From the NCBI RefSeq assembly GCF_037482845.1, contig NZ_JBBHJW010000002.1:679845-743844 (forward strand): a stretch of 64,000 nt of DNA, read 5' to 3'. The translations under genes were made by a program, and so were the position numbers. The notes under the pieces were generated by a model. That model was not told the DNA's origin. It saw only the letters and a list, made by a program, of their open reading frames with translations, and ran no database searches. This DNA is from Paucibacter_B soli (GTDB lineage Bacteria > Pseudomonadota > Gammaproteobacteria > Burkholderiales > Burkholderiaceae_C). Position 1 is the stretch's first letter; the number at the start of each line of letters is the position of its first letter. Positions 17,503 through 31,950 of the stretch are shown here, piece after piece.

Positions 17503-18813
17503 ATGACCCCGTCTGACGTCAAAGCCACCCTGTCGTTCTCGGACGGCAGCCCGCAAATGGACCTGCCCATTTACAAGGGCTCGGTAGGCCCGGATGTGAT
17601 CGACATCCGCAAGCTCTACGCGCAGACGGGCAAGTTCACCTACGACCCGGGCTTCCTCTCCACCGCCTCCTGCAACTCGACCATCACCTATATCGATGGC
17701 GACAAGGGCGAGCTGCTGTACCGCGGCTACCCGATCGAGCAGCTGGCGGTGAACTGCGACTACCTCGAGACCTGCTATCTGCTGTTGTACGGAGAGCTGC
17801 CCAACGAAACGCAGAAGGCCGACTTCGTCTCGCGCGTGACCAACCACACCATGGTCAACGAGCAGATGCAGTTCTTCCTGCGCGGCTTCCGTCGCGACGC
17901 CCACCCCATGGCCGTGATGACCGGCCTGGTGGGTGCGATGTCGTCCTTCTATCACGACAGTACCGACATCAATAACCCAGAGCATCGCGAGATCGCGGCG
18001 ATCCGCCTGATCGCCAAGATGCCGACGATGGTGGCGATGGCCTACAAGTACACGGTCGGCCAGCCCTATATCTATCCGAAGAACGACCTCAGCTACGCCG
18101 GCAACTTCATGCGCATGATGTTTGCCACGCCCTGCGAGGACTACAAGCCCAATGACGTGCTGGTGCGCGCCATGGACCGCATCTTCACCCTGCATGCCGA
18201 CCACGAGCAGAACGCCTCCACCTCGACGGTGCGTCTGTGCGGTTCCTCGGGCACCAATCCCTTTGCGGCCATCGCAGCCGGCGTGGCCTGCCTGTGGGGC
18301 CCGGCCCACGGTGGCGCCAATGAGGCGGCGCTGAACATGCTGGGCGACATCCAGAAGCAGGGTGGCGTGGCCAAGATCGGCGAGTTCATCAAGCAGGTGA
18401 AGGACAAGAACAGCAACGTCAAGTTGATGGGCTTCGGTCACCGTGTCTACAAGAACTACGACCCGCGTGCCAAGCTGATGCGCGAGACCTGCCACGAGGT
18501 GCTGAACGAGCTGGGCCTGCACAACGACCCGATGTTCAAGCTCGCCATGGAGCTGGAAAAGATTGCGCTGGAAGACGAATACTTCGTCGCCCGCAAGCTC
18601 TACCCGAACGTGGACTTCTACTCGGGCATCGTGCAGCGCGCCATCGGCATCCCGGTGCCGCTGTTCACGGCGATCTTCGCGCTGGCCCGCACGGTCGGCT
18701 GGATCGCCCAGCTCAACGAGATGATCGGCGACCCCGAGTACAAGATCGGCCGCCCGCGCCAGCTCTTTGTCGGTGCCACCTCGCGCAACGTCAAGCCCAT
18801 CGCCGAACGTTGA
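17503..18813 (+). CDS. gltA: citrate synthase (type II, hexameric)
   Basis: 436 residues. Condenses oxaloacetate and acetyl-CoA to citrate. Catalytic histidines are in LHADHEQNASTSTVR (about 229) and LMGFGHRVYKNYDPRAK (about 310). Catalytic aspartate region is NVDFYSGIVQRAIGIP (about 367). Length and the N-terminal beta domain match the NADH-sensitive Gram-negative type. Last gene of the sdh operon; a strong terminator follows. Confidence 0.97.
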   Translation: MTPSDVKATLSFSDGSPQMDLPIYKGSVGPDVIDIRKLYAQTGKFTYDPGFLSTASCNSTITYIDGDKGELLYRGYPIEQLAVNCDYLETCYLLLYGELPNETQKADFVSRVTNHTMVNEQMQFFLRGFRRDAHPMAVMTGLVGAMSSFYHDSTDINNPEHREIAAIRLIAKMPTMVAMAYKYTVGQPYIYPKNDLSYAGNFMRMMFATPCEDYKPNDVLVRAMDRIFTLHADHEQNASTSTVRLCGSSGTNPFAAIAAGVACLWGPAHGGANEAALNMLGDIQKQGGVAKIGEFIKQVKDKNSNVKLMGFGHRVYKNYDPRAKLMRETCHEVLNELGLHNDPMFKLAMELEKIALEDEYFVARKLYPNVDFYSGIVQRAIGIPVPLFTAIFALARTVGWIAQLNEMIGDPEYKIGRPRQLFVGATSRNVKPIAER

Positions 18814-18846
18814 TGATCGCCGGCAGGCCTTGTGCCTGCGGATCGC

Positions 18847-18881
18847 AAAAGCCCCCGCAGCTTGGCTCCGGGGGCTTTTTT
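18847..18881 (+). terminator. rho-independent terminator of the sdh-gltA operon
   Basis: Stem AAGCCCCCG / CGGGGGCTT around an 11-nt loop, followed by six T; 34 bp past the gltA stop. Confidence 0.93.
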
Positions 18882-18946
18882 GTCCCCGCTGTGGGTGGCT
18901 TGCAGGCCTGATGTAGATCAGGCTTTTTGGGCTATGCTACGCAGGC

Positions 18947-18962
18947 TGGCAAACGTTTGCCA
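18947..18962. promoter_or_regulatory. LacI-type operator, perfect 16-bp palindrome
   Basis: TGGCAAACGTTTGCCA, fully symmetric about a central CG, as expected for LacI/PurR/RbsR-family operators. It is 30 bp upstream of the LacI-family start, so autoregulation of the operon is likely. Confidence 0.85.
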
Positions 18963-18992
18963 ATCTGACCCTCCTAGCGAGCAAGAGCACCC

Positions 18993-19994
18993 GTGAGCAC
19001 GATCAAAGACGTAGCCGCCCTGGCCGGGGTGTCCTTTACGACGGTATCGCATGTCCTCAACGACACCCGCCCGGTGAGTGCCGATGCGCGCCGGCGCGTG
19101 CTGGCCGCGGTGGAGGAAATCGGTTACCTGCCCAGCGCGGTGGCGCGCTCGCTACGCAAGAGCGAGACCAAGATCATCGGCGTGCTGGTGCCGAATGTGC
19201 AGAACCCCTTTTTTGCCGAGCTGGTCTGCGGCGTCGAGGAATGCTGCCGCCTGGCGGGTTACTCGGTGTTTCTGTGCAACTCCGACAACGACCCCAAGCG
19301 CCAGCAGCAATACATGCGCACGCTGCTGGAAAAGCGCATCGACGGCCTGCTGCTGGCCTCGGCGGGTGATGCCGCCTCCTTGGCGAAGATCTTCAAGCTG
19401 GCCAGCGTGCCGGCGGTGACGGTGGACCGCCTGGTGCCCGGCGCACGCGCCGACCGCGTCAGCGTGCATAACCAGGCCGGCGCGCATGCGGCGGTGGCGC
19501 ATTTGCTGGAGCTGGGGCATAGGCACATCGGCTGCATCAGCGGCCCGGCCGAGTTCGAGGTGTCGATTGAGCGTGTCGAGGGCTGGCGCCAGGCGCTGCG
19601 CGAGCGTGGCATCACGCCGCAAGATGGCTGGCTGGTGGAGAGCGACTTCTCCAGCGCCGGCGGCTTTGATGCGGTGCGCGCGCTGCTGCGCAAGCATCCC
19701 GAGATCACCGCCTTGTTCGCCGGCAACGACATGATGGCCATGGGCGGCCTGCGCGCCGCGGCCGAGCTGGGGCGCAAGGTGCCTGGGCAACTTTCCATCG
19801 TGGGCTTCGACGACATCGAGCTGAGCAGCTTTGTCTACCCTTCGCTCAGCACCGTGGGCTGCTCCATCAAGGAGCTGGGCCGCGAGGCCGCGCGTGTGCT
19901 GCTGGACCGCATCGACAACCCTGGTGCACCGCTCAAGGATGTGTTGCTAACGCCGCGCCTGGTGGTGCGCGAAAGCAGCGCCGCGCTCGCCTGA
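18993..19994 (+). CDS. LacI-family transcriptional regulator
   Basis: 333 residues with GTG start at 18993, giving the standard LacI N-terminus STIKDVAALAGVSFTTVSHV (helix-turn-helix about 3-25) and hinge helix VARSLRKSETKIIGVLVP. The periplasmic-binding-protein-like sensor domain follows, ending with the IVGFDDIELSSFVYPSLSTV motif. It leads an operon with ribokinase, nucleoside hydrolase and a deaminase, so ribose or a purine nucleoside/base is the probable effector (inference). Confidence 0.93.
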   Translation: MSTIKDVAALAGVSFTTVSHVLNDTRPVSADARRRVLAAVEEIGYLPSAVARSLRKSETKIIGVLVPNVQNPFFAELVCGVEECCRLAGYSVFLCNSDNDPKRQQQYMRTLLEKRIDGLLLASAGDAASLAKIFKLASVPAVTVDRLVPGARADRVSVHNQAGAHAAVAHLLELGHRHIGCISGPAEFEVSIERVEGWRQALRERGITPQDGWLVESDFSSAGGFDAVRALLRKHPEITALFAGNDMMAMGGLRAAAELGRKVPGQLSIVGFDDIELSSFVYPSLSTVGCSIKELGREAARVLLDRIDNPGAPLKDVLLTPRLVVRESSAALA

Positions 19995-20014
19995 TTGCCA
20001 AGGAACTCTTTCTC

Positions 20015-20962
20015 ATGACTGCAACAGCAAGCAGCCAGCCCGCCAGCGTTGTGGTGGTGGGCAGCATCAATATGGACATGGTCTCGCATTCGCCGCGCCT
20101 GCCCGCGCCCGGCGAGACCCTGGTCGGGGAGGCCTTTGTGATGGCCCCGGGCGGCAAGGGCGCCAACCAGGCGGTGGCCGCGGCGCGCTTGGGTGCCGAG
20201 GTGGCTTTTGTGTCGCGCGTCGGCACGCGCCAGCATGGCGCCGAGCTGCTGGCGGCGCTTGCCGCCGAAGGCGTGCACACCGCGGCGGTGGTCACCGATG
20301 CCGCGGCGCTGCCGGGCATTGCCGTCATCATGGTGGCCAGCCAGGGCGGCGAGAACTCCATCGTCTATGTGCCGGGCAGCAATGCGCAGCTGTGCGTGGC
20401 CGACGTCGAGCGGGCCAAGGCGGTGCTGCAGGGCGCGCGCGTGGTGGTGGCCCAGCTGGAAGTGCCGCAGCCGGCGATTGCGCATGCCTTCGCGCTGGCG
20501 CGCGCGGCTGGGGTGACGACCATATTGAACGCCGCGCCGGCCCTGCCGGTGAGCGCCGAGCTGCTGGCCCAGACGCAGTGGCTGGTGCTGAATGAGACCG
20601 AGGCCGGCCAGATGACGGGCCTGCCTTGCGGCAGCATGGACGAAATCAAGGCGGCGGCGCAGTTGCTGCTGTCGCACGGCCCGCAGCGGGTGCTCGTCAC
20701 CCTCGGAGCCCAGGGCGTGTTGATCTGCAATGCCCAGGCTGCCGAGCATCTGCCGGCGCAGCGCGTCACCGCGGTGGACACGGTGGGTGCCGGTGATACC
20801 TTTGTCGGTGGCCTGGCCACCGGCCTGGCCGAAGGCTGGGCACCCGCGGACGCGGTGCGCCTGGGCCAGGCGGCTGCCGCGCTGGCGGTGAGCCGCGCCG
20901 GCGTGCAGACGGCCATGCCGCGGCGTGCCGAACTCGCTGCCGAGCTGCAGCCGCGCTCCTAA
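20015..20962 (+). CDS. rbsK: ribokinase
   Basis: 315 residues, PfkB family. Phosphorylates ribose released by the downstream nucleoside hydrolase. N-terminal SINMDMVSHSPRLPAPGETL, glycine motif APGGKGANQAVAAARLGAEV, and the ATP/catalytic motif TAVDTVGAGDTFVGGLATGL with the base Asp near residue 265. 20 bp after the regulator and 12 bp before the next gene. Specificity is inferred from context and motifs; another sugar cannot be excluded. Confidence 0.9.
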   Translation: MTATASSQPASVVVVGSINMDMVSHSPRLPAPGETLVGEAFVMAPGGKGANQAVAAARLGAEVAFVSRVGTRQHGAELLAALAAEGVHTAAVVTDAAALPGIAVIMVASQGGENSIVYVPGSNAQLCVADVERAKAVLQGARVVVAQLEVPQPAIAHAFALARAAGVTTILNAAPALPVSAELLAQTQWLVLNETEAGQMTGLPCGSMDEIKAAAQLLLSHGPQRVLVTLGAQGVLICNAQAAEHLPAQRVTAVDTVGAGDTFVGGLATGLAEGWAPADAVRLGQAAAALAVSRAGVQTAMPRRAELAAELQPRS

Positions 20963-20974
20963 GAGTATTCAGCC

Positions 20975-21943
20975 ATGCAAGCAGTTCCCCAATCCGTCAT
21001 CTTCGACACCGATCCCGGTATCGACGACGCCATGGCGCTCTATGTACTGGCGCGCCATCCCGCCATTCGGCTGCGCGCCATCACCACCGTGTTCGGCAAT
21101 GCCGACCTTGCCACCACCACGCGTAACGCGCTGGCGCTGGCGGCGCTGTATGAGCTCGAGCTGCCGGTGGCGGCCGGCGCCGCCGGACCCCTGCGGCCAC
21201 GCCAGGAGCAGGCCTTCCCGGCCCATGTGCATGGCGAGGACGGCCTGGGTGGCATGGGCGCGCTGCTGCCCGCGCCGCGGCGCGCGGTCGATGGCCGGCC
21301 GGCGCATGAGCTGATCTGCGCCATGGTCAATGCCGAGCCGGGCCAGATCACCCTGGTGGCCGTGGGCCCGCTCACCAACCTGGCGCTGGCGCTGCGCAAC
21401 GACCCCGGCATCGCCGCCAAGGTGCGGCAGGTGGTGGTGATGGGCGGCGCCTTCGGCACCCATGGCCATGGCGGCAACGTCGGCCCGGTGGCCGAGGCCA
21501 ACATCATCAACGACCCCGAGGCGGCCGATGAGGTGTTTGCGGCGCCCTGGCCGGTGGTGATCGTCGGCCTCGACGTGACCCAGGAAGTGGTGATGAAGCA
21601 CGCCGATCTGGCCGCCCTGAAGGGGCGCGCTGGCCGGGTGGGCGACTTCCTCTGGGCGGCGACGCGCCATTACCAGGATTTCTATCACGAGCGCGACGGC
21701 ATCGGTGGCATCTACTCGCACGATGCCAGCGCGGCCATCTTTGTAGCCGTACCCGAGGCCTTCGGCCTGCGCGCCGGACCGGTGCGCGTGGTGCTGGACG
21801 GCATCGCGCGTGGCCAGACCATCCAGGATCACCAGGGCCTGGCCGCCCCCGACTCACCCTGGGCCCATAGCCCCGCGCAGCAGGTCTGCGTGCGCGTGGA
21901 CGCGGCCCGCGTGCTGTCAGAATTCACCCGTCTTTTCGACTGA
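20975..21943 (+). CDS. ribonucleoside hydrolase (IU-NH family)
   Basis: 322 residues. Hydrolyses the N-glycosidic bond of nucleosides to base plus ribose. The Ca2+-binding signature IFDTDPGIDDAMAL is at residues 9-22. Other family motifs are TLVAVGPLTNLALAL, VVMGGAFGTHGHGGN, EANIINDPEAADEVF and YSHDASAA (the Ca2+ ligand Asp in the C-terminal part). Product ribose would feed the adjacent ribokinase. Purine versus pyrimidine preference cannot be read. Confidence 0.92.
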   Translation: MQAVPQSVIFDTDPGIDDAMALYVLARHPAIRLRAITTVFGNADLATTTRNALALAALYELELPVAAGAAGPLRPRQEQAFPAHVHGEDGLGGMGALLPAPRRAVDGRPAHELICAMVNAEPGQITLVAVGPLTNLALALRNDPGIAAKVRQVVVMGGAFGTHGHGGNVGPVAEANIINDPEAADEVFAAPWPVVIVGLDVTQEVVMKHADLAALKGRAGRVGDFLWAATRHYQDFYHERDGIGGIYSHDASAAIFVAVPEAFGLRAGPVRVVLDGIARGQTIQDHQGLAAPDSPWAHSPAQQVCVRVDAARVLSEFTRLFD

Positions 21944-21954
21944 GCGACCCCATC

Positions 21955-23274
21955 ATGAGCAAGCAGCAAACCATCCTCAAGGCCCGCTGGGTCCTTCCCA
22001 TGACCCCTGGCGGCGCCGTGCTCGAGCAGCATGCGGTGGTGATGGACGGCGAGCGCATCGCTGCCGTGCTGCCTTGGGGCGAGGCCGAGGCGCGCTATGC
22101 CGATGCCGAGCGCGTCGAGCTGGGCCAGCATGTGCTGATCCCGGGCCTGATCAATGGCCACACCCATTCGGCCATGTCGCTGCTGCGCGGCGTGGCCGAC
22201 GACCTGGCCCTGATGGACTGGCTCAACAACCATATCTGGCCGCTGGAGAAGAAGTGGGTCAGCGAGGACTGGACCTACCAGGGCTCGCTGCTCTCCGCCG
22301 CCGAGGCGCTGCGCGGTGGCGTGACCTATCTGAACGACATGTATTTCTTCCCCACCGCGATGGCCCGTGCCGCGGTGGACGCGGGCATACGCGCCGGCGT
22401 GTCTATCAATGTGATCGACTTCCCCACCGGCTATGCCGCCAATGCCCAGGAGTACATCGACCGTGGCGTGGCCGCCTACGAGCAGTACAAGGGCGAGCGC
22501 CTGCTCGACTGGACCAGCGCGCCGCATGCGCCCTACACGGTGTCGGACGAAACCTTTATCAAGCTGCGCGAACTGGCCGAGCGTCTGGACATTCAGATGC
22601 ACTGCCATATCCATGAAACGCAGGAAGAAGTAGACGGCAGCCTGAAGCAATACGGTATGCGGCCGCTGGAGCGCCTGAACAAGCTGGGCGTGCTGAACGA
22701 GCGCATGATGGCCGTGCACATGGTGCACCTCAGCGAGGCCGAGATCGCGATGCTGGCGGCGCAAAAAGTGCATCTGGTGCACAACCCCAGTTCCAACCTC
22801 AAGCTGGCCTCGGGCGTGGCGCCGCTCAAGGCACTGGAGGCCGCCGGCATCAACACCATCCTGGGTACCGACGGTGCCGCCTCCAACAACCGCCAGGACA
22901 TGTTTGCCGAGATCCGTGCCGCGGCCCTCTTGGCCAAGGGCGTGAGCGGCGATCCGCTCACCGTCTCGGCGCGCACCGCGCTGGAAATGGCCACCATTCG
23001 TGCCGCCAAGGCGATGGGCCGCGAGGCCGATCTGGGCTCGCTGGAAGTGGGCAAGCTGGCCGATGTGGTGGCGGTATCGCTGGACGCGCTGGAATGCCGG
23101 CCGGTCTACCACGCCGATGCGCAGCTGGTCTATGTGGCCGGCCGCGAGCATGTGTCCGACGTCTGGGTTGGCGGCCGCCAGGTGCTCAAGGGCAGGGCGC
23201 TCACCACCATAGACAGCGCCGCGCTGGTCGAGCGCGCCGAGCACATCGTCGACCAGATGAAGGCTGGGCGCTGA
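21955..23274 (+). CDS. TRZ/ATZ-family amidohydrolase (MTA/SAH or guanine-type deaminase-like)
   Basis: 439 residues, metal-dependent amidohydrolase. Metal and catalytic ligands are visible in INGHTHSAMSLLRG (about 65), HCHIHETQEEVDGS (about 218), VHMVHLSEAEI (about 255) and ILGTDGAASNNRQDM (about 303). The family resembles 5'-methylthioadenosine/S-adenosylhomocysteine deaminase and related cytosine/guanine deaminases. 11 bp after the hydrolase, so it probably deaminates a purine nucleoside or base in the same salvage route. It ends 3 bp before the convergent methyltransferase. Confidence 0.88.
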   Translation: MSKQQTILKARWVLPMTPGGAVLEQHAVVMDGERIAAVLPWGEAEARYADAERVELGQHVLIPGLINGHTHSAMSLLRGVADDLALMDWLNNHIWPLEKKWVSEDWTYQGSLLSAAEALRGGVTYLNDMYFFPTAMARAAVDAGIRAGVSINVIDFPTGYAANAQEYIDRGVAAYEQYKGERLLDWTSAPHAPYTVSDETFIKLRELAERLDIQMHCHIHETQEEVDGSLKQYGMRPLERLNKLGVLNERMMAVHMVHLSEAEIAMLAAQKVHLVHNPSSNLKLASGVAPLKALEAAGINTILGTDGAASNNRQDMFAEIRAAALLAKGVSGDPLTVSARTALEMATIRAAKAMGREADLGSLEVGKLADVVAVSLDALECRPVYHADAQLVYVAGREHVSDVWVGGRQVLKGRALTTIDSAALVERAEHIVDQMKAGR

Positions 23275-23277
23275 GCC

Positions 23278-23913
23278 TCAGTTCGGCAGGCGACGCGCCG
23301 CGAAGTCCCACACCGACTTGGGCGCGCCGTAGCGCAGGCTGATGGACTTGCGCAGCTCCAGCAATTCGTAGTGCTGGCGCAGGCAGCACAAGAGCTTGGG
23401 CGAGGTGAAGAACTGCTTGGGCATGCCGTCCACCAGCACCGGCTCCCAGCCGCTGGCGTCGGCCGGTGCGCCGTAGTTGACGTCGTCCTCGGCGTTGACG
23501 CTGCCCAGCAGCAGGCCGCCGGGCTTGAGCACCCGTGCGATCTCGGCGAAGGCCTGCAGGCTGCCGGCTTCGTCGAAGTAATGCAGCGAGAGATGGGCCA
23601 CCGCCAGATCGATGCTGGCGCTGGCGATCGCCGGCATGGCACGCACATCGGCGAGCAGATGGCGCGCCGCCGGATTGCGTTCCTGTGCGGCCGCCAGTGC
23701 GGTGGCCGAGATCTCGGTGGCGGTAACCTGCCAACCCAGGGCCAGCAGGGCGGCGCTCTCATGGCCCATGCCGCAGCCGATGTCCAGCGCCTGATAGCCC
23801 TGGCCATGGGCATGGGCGAGCCAGGCGGCACCCCAATGCTCCAGCCAGTTGTCGGCCAGACTGGCCTGGCCGAGGCCGTAGCGCTGGTCCCAGATTTGGC
23901 GCGGATCGTTCAT
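23278..23913 (-). CDS. class I SAM-dependent methyltransferase
   Basis: 211 residues. SAM motif I ALDIGCGMGHESAALLALGW (about 44), motif II VTATEISATALAAAQ, post-I region LLADVRAMPAIASASIDL and motif IV-like EIARVLKPGGLLLGSVN. Start at 23913 (MNDPRQIWDQRYG) is the tellurite/thiopurine-methyltransferase-like N-terminus; the frame upstream to 24126 would run into the purL start region. Substrate unknown. The inverted repeat TTTCAC-N6-GTGAAA at 23965-23982 lies between it and purL and might be a regulatory site, but support is weak. Confidence 0.85.
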   Translation of the reverse strand: MNDPRQIWDQRYGLGQASLADNWLEHWGAAWLAHAHGQGYQALDIGCGMGHESAALLALGWQVTATEISATALAAAQERNPAARHLLADVRAMPAIASASIDLAVAHLSLHYFDEAGSLQAFAEIARVLKPGGLLLGSVNAEDDVNYGAPADASGWEPVLVDGMPKQFFTSPKLLCCLRQHYELLELRKSISLRYGAPKSVWDFAARRLPN

Positions 23914-24100
23914 AGGCAAAGTATCGCGAGACGGGCAAAGGACAGTGTGAATGGCGGGCAAAGATTTCACCAAGCTGTGAAACTTTACGGCCTCGCTCGT
24001 ATCGGTACAGACCCTAGCTAAAATCCCGGGCTTCAACGGCCAGGCCCACCAGGCTTGAGACCGCAACCTCCAGCGCCGCATGCGCGCATCCCGGGACCCC

Positions 24101-28117
<4,017 letters not shown>

Positions 28118-28144
28118 TCGCGGCGCTGTTCGCGCCCCCCCGGC

Positions 28145-30793
28145 TCAATGCACCTTGAGCTCGGGCGCGACGCGCGGCAGCCGGAACACGAAGCGGCTGC
28201 CGCGGCCGGGCTCGCTGTGCAGCTCGACGTGGCCGCCCAGGATGTCGGTGATGATGTTGTAGACGATGTTGAGGCCGAGGCCCGTGCCGCCGCGCCCCAT
28301 CTTGGTGGTGAAGAAGGGGTCGAAGGCACGGCGCCGCACCTCGTCTGTCATGCCCACGCCATCGTCGGCCACCACCAGCTCGAATTGCTGCTCGTCCAGG
28401 GCACGCGCGCTGATTGTCAGCTCGCCGCTGTCGCGCCCCTCGAATGCGTGCAGCAGGGCGTTCAGCAGCAGATTGCTGAGTACCTGGCTGAGCGGGCCGG
28501 GGTAGCCGTCCAGCTCGGCGTCCAGCGCGATGTCGGTGCGGATGCGGTAGGGCGTGGTCTTCCAGCGCGCGCGCATCAGGCTCAGCACATCGCCCACCAC
28601 CGCATCCAGACGGTAGCTGCGCCGCTGCACGCTGGTCTGGTCCACCGAGAGTTGCTTGAAGTGCGTCACCAGCTCATTGGCCGTGCCCAGGCCGCGCAGC
28701 AGGATCGCGGTGGCGGCGCCAGCATCGTTCAGATAGGACTCCAGGCTGGAGCGGCGCATCTGGCCTTGCGCGAAAGCCTGCTGGGTTTCGCGCGTGCGCT
28801 CGTCCAGCGTCGAGGCGGTGGTGAGGCAGTTGCCCAGCGGGGTGTTGAGCTCATGCGCCACGCCCGCCACCAGTGAGCCCAGGGCGGCGAGTTTTTCCGA
28901 GCGCAGCAGCTCGTCCTGGGCGCGGTGCAGCTGAGCCAAGGCCTCGCTCAGCTCGGCGGTGCGTTTGCTGACACGCTGTTCCAGCTCGGCATGCAGCTCG
29001 TTCGATTGCCGCTCGGCCTGGCGCTGCGCGCTGATATCGCGCGCCACGCCCAGATAGCCGAGCGGATTGCCGTTGCGGTCGCGCACATGGGTGACGCTCA
29101 GGGAAACCGCCAGGGCCCGACCATCGCGGCGCAGATAGGTCCATTCGCGCGTCTCTATGCCGTCGCGCTGTGCCAGCGCCACAAAGGTCTCGAAGCCCTG
29201 GATGGTTCGACCCAGCTCGGCACTGAGCACCTGGCCGCGCGCCTCGACCTCGGCCGCCAGGTGCAGCATGGCCGGGCTCTTGCCCAGCACGTCTTCCTCG
29301 CGGTAATCGAGCATGCGCTCGGCGCCGCGGTTGAACACAATCATGCGGCCCTGCAGATCGGTGGCGATGATGGCCACCTCGATGGCGGCGTCGAGCACGG
29401 CCTGCAGGCGATCGCGCGCCTGCAGCAGGGCGGCTTGCGACTGCCGCAGCGCCGCCTCCACCTGCTTGGCCTGCGTGATATTGCGACCGGTACCGCGATA
29501 GCCCCGGAACATGCCGTTGGCGTCAAAGATGGGCGTGCCGGACACACTCACATAGCGCAGCGAACCTGCTTCGGTGTACTGGGCATATTCCAGGTCGCGG
29601 AAGGCTTCGTGCCGGGCCAGCTGGGCCTGGTGTTCCTCCCAGTCGATGCCGGGCGCAAGCGACGGTGACTCCCAGCGCCGCTTGCCCAGCACGCTGTCGC
29701 TGTGCACATTGGAGGCTTCCTCGGCGGAGCGCGAGATATAGGTGAAGCGCAGCTCGGCGTCCTGCTCCCAGACCCAGTCGCTGGCCAGCGCGGCCAGGCT
29801 GCGGAAGCGTTCCTGCGATTCCTGCAACTGCAGGCTGGCCAGACGTCCCAGCTCGATTTCATGCGCCAGCGCCGCGTTGCGTTGGCTCAATGCTTGGCGC
29901 TGCTGGCCCAGCAATGCGAGCAGGGCGGTGACGAGGCCGGCCCCTATCAGGCTGGCCAACACATCGGCCGACTGCCAGGCCAGGCTGTTTGCCCAGCCAC
30001 CCTGGGGCAGTGCCAGCATGGTCCAACTGCCACCCGGCAACTGCGCGACCTGCCTGGCCGGCCCGGCCTGAGTCAGTCCAGTCTGGCCCCAGACATGACG
30101 GGCGGACTGCGTACCCTCACGTTCGTCGATGATTTCGAGCGCCAGCTCACCCGGCCGGTCCAGGCCGGCGGCCTGCATGAAGCGCTCCAGGTCCGCCACC
30201 ACCGACACCACGCCCCAGTAGCGCTGACCGTCCGGTGCCGCCGCATCGCGCAGGAATACTGGCGTGCGCTGGATGATGCCGGTGCCTCCCTGTACCAGCG
30301 CCACCGGGGCGACGATCAGCGGCCCGCGCTGCGTACGCGCAGCTTGTACCTGCGCCCATTGCGCCGGGATGCTGCGATACACCAGGCCAAGCACGCGCTC
30401 GTTGCCGGCGCGCGGATAGACATAACGGGCCACATCGTCGGGCGCAGCCACCACACTGCGAAGCTGGGGCACAAGCTTGACGGCACGTCTGGTGAGGCGC
30501 TCGAAGCGTTCCTCCGAGATGTCGCCATCGAGCTGGATCATCGCCTCCAAGCCCAGAGTGGGGCTGAAGGTGCTTTGTGCGGTGGCCTCCAGGCGTGCAC
30601 GCAGCAGGGTCAGCTGTTCTTCAAGCTGGCGGCGCAGCGCGGCCTGGTCGGTCCGCAGATGCTGATGCAGCAATCCGGCCACGATCAGGCCGCCCACCAG
30701 CACGCTCAAAAGTGCCGGCCAGTACCAGTAGAGCCAGGACCAAGCCGCTGCGGCGCTGGCGGTCCCGGTTTGAGCGTTGCGGACTAGGGGCAT
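28145..30793 (-). CDS. membrane sensor histidine kinase with CHASE-like periplasmic domain and two PAS domains
   Basis: 882 residues. Two membrane segments (about 19-41 and 278-298) bracket a periplasmic CHASE-like sensor region (VYPRAGNERVLGLVY...). PAS1 about 325-445 (DWVWEQDAELRFTYIS), PAS2 about 460-580 (VAIIATDLQGRMIVFNRGAE, with PAC RDRNGNPLGYLGVARDI). A coiled coil (ELHAELEQRVSKRTAELSEA) precedes HisKA, with phosphoacceptor His near 647 in GSLVAGVAHELNTPLGN. HATPase_c has N box QVLSNLLLNALLHAF, G1 VVADDGVGM and G2 GTGLGLNIVYNI. No receiver domain and no response regulator gene next door, so it is an orphan kinase. The htrA-like gene ends 51 bp upstream on the same strand. Confidence 0.92.
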   Translation of the reverse strand: MPLVRNAQTGTASAAAAWSWLYWYWPALLSVLVGGLIVAGLLHQHLRTDQAALRRQLEEQLTLLRARLEATAQSTFSPTLGLEAMIQLDGDISEERFERLTRRAVKLVPQLRSVVAAPDDVARYVYPRAGNERVLGLVYRSIPAQWAQVQAARTQRGPLIVAPVALVQGGTGIIQRTPVFLRDAAAPDGQRYWGVVSVVADLERFMQAAGLDRPGELALEIIDEREGTQSARHVWGQTGLTQAGPARQVAQLPGGSWTMLALPQGGWANSLAWQSADVLASLIGAGLVTALLALLGQQRQALSQRNAALAHEIELGRLASLQLQESQERFRSLAALASDWVWEQDAELRFTYISRSAEEASNVHSDSVLGKRRWESPSLAPGIDWEEHQAQLARHEAFRDLEYAQYTEAGSLRYVSVSGTPIFDANGMFRGYRGTGRNITQAKQVEAALRQSQAALLQARDRLQAVLDAAIEVAIIATDLQGRMIVFNRGAERMLDYREEDVLGKSPAMLHLAAEVEARGQVLSAELGRTIQGFETFVALAQRDGIETREWTYLRRDGRALAVSLSVTHVRDRNGNPLGYLGVARDISAQRQAERQSNELHAELEQRVSKRTAELSEALAQLHRAQDELLRSEKLAALGSLVAGVAHELNTPLGNCLTTASTLDERTRETQQAFAQGQMRRSSLESYLNDAGAATAILLRGLGTANELVTHFKQLSVDQTSVQRRSYRLDAVVGDVLSLMRARWKTTPYRIRTDIALDAELDGYPGPLSQVLSNLLLNALLHAFEGRDSGELTISARALDEQQFELVVADDGVGMTDEVRRRAFDPFFTTKMGRGGTGLGLNIVYNIITDILGGHVELHSEPGRGSRFVFRLPRVAPELKVH

Positions 30794-30844
30794 GCTGTGG
30801 GCTTGGCGACGGGCTGGGCCACGGTATCACAGCTGCCCCACGCC

Positions 30845-31909
<1,065 letters not shown>

Positions 31910-31950
31910 GGGGTCAGGTCTTGTGTTGCCGGGCGGCTAGACTGTTTTGC

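Noticed and set aside
23965..23982. TTTCAC-N6-GTGAAA as a definite operator
   Set aside because: Symmetric and between two divergent genes, but no regulator is nearby and such short pairs are expected by chance.
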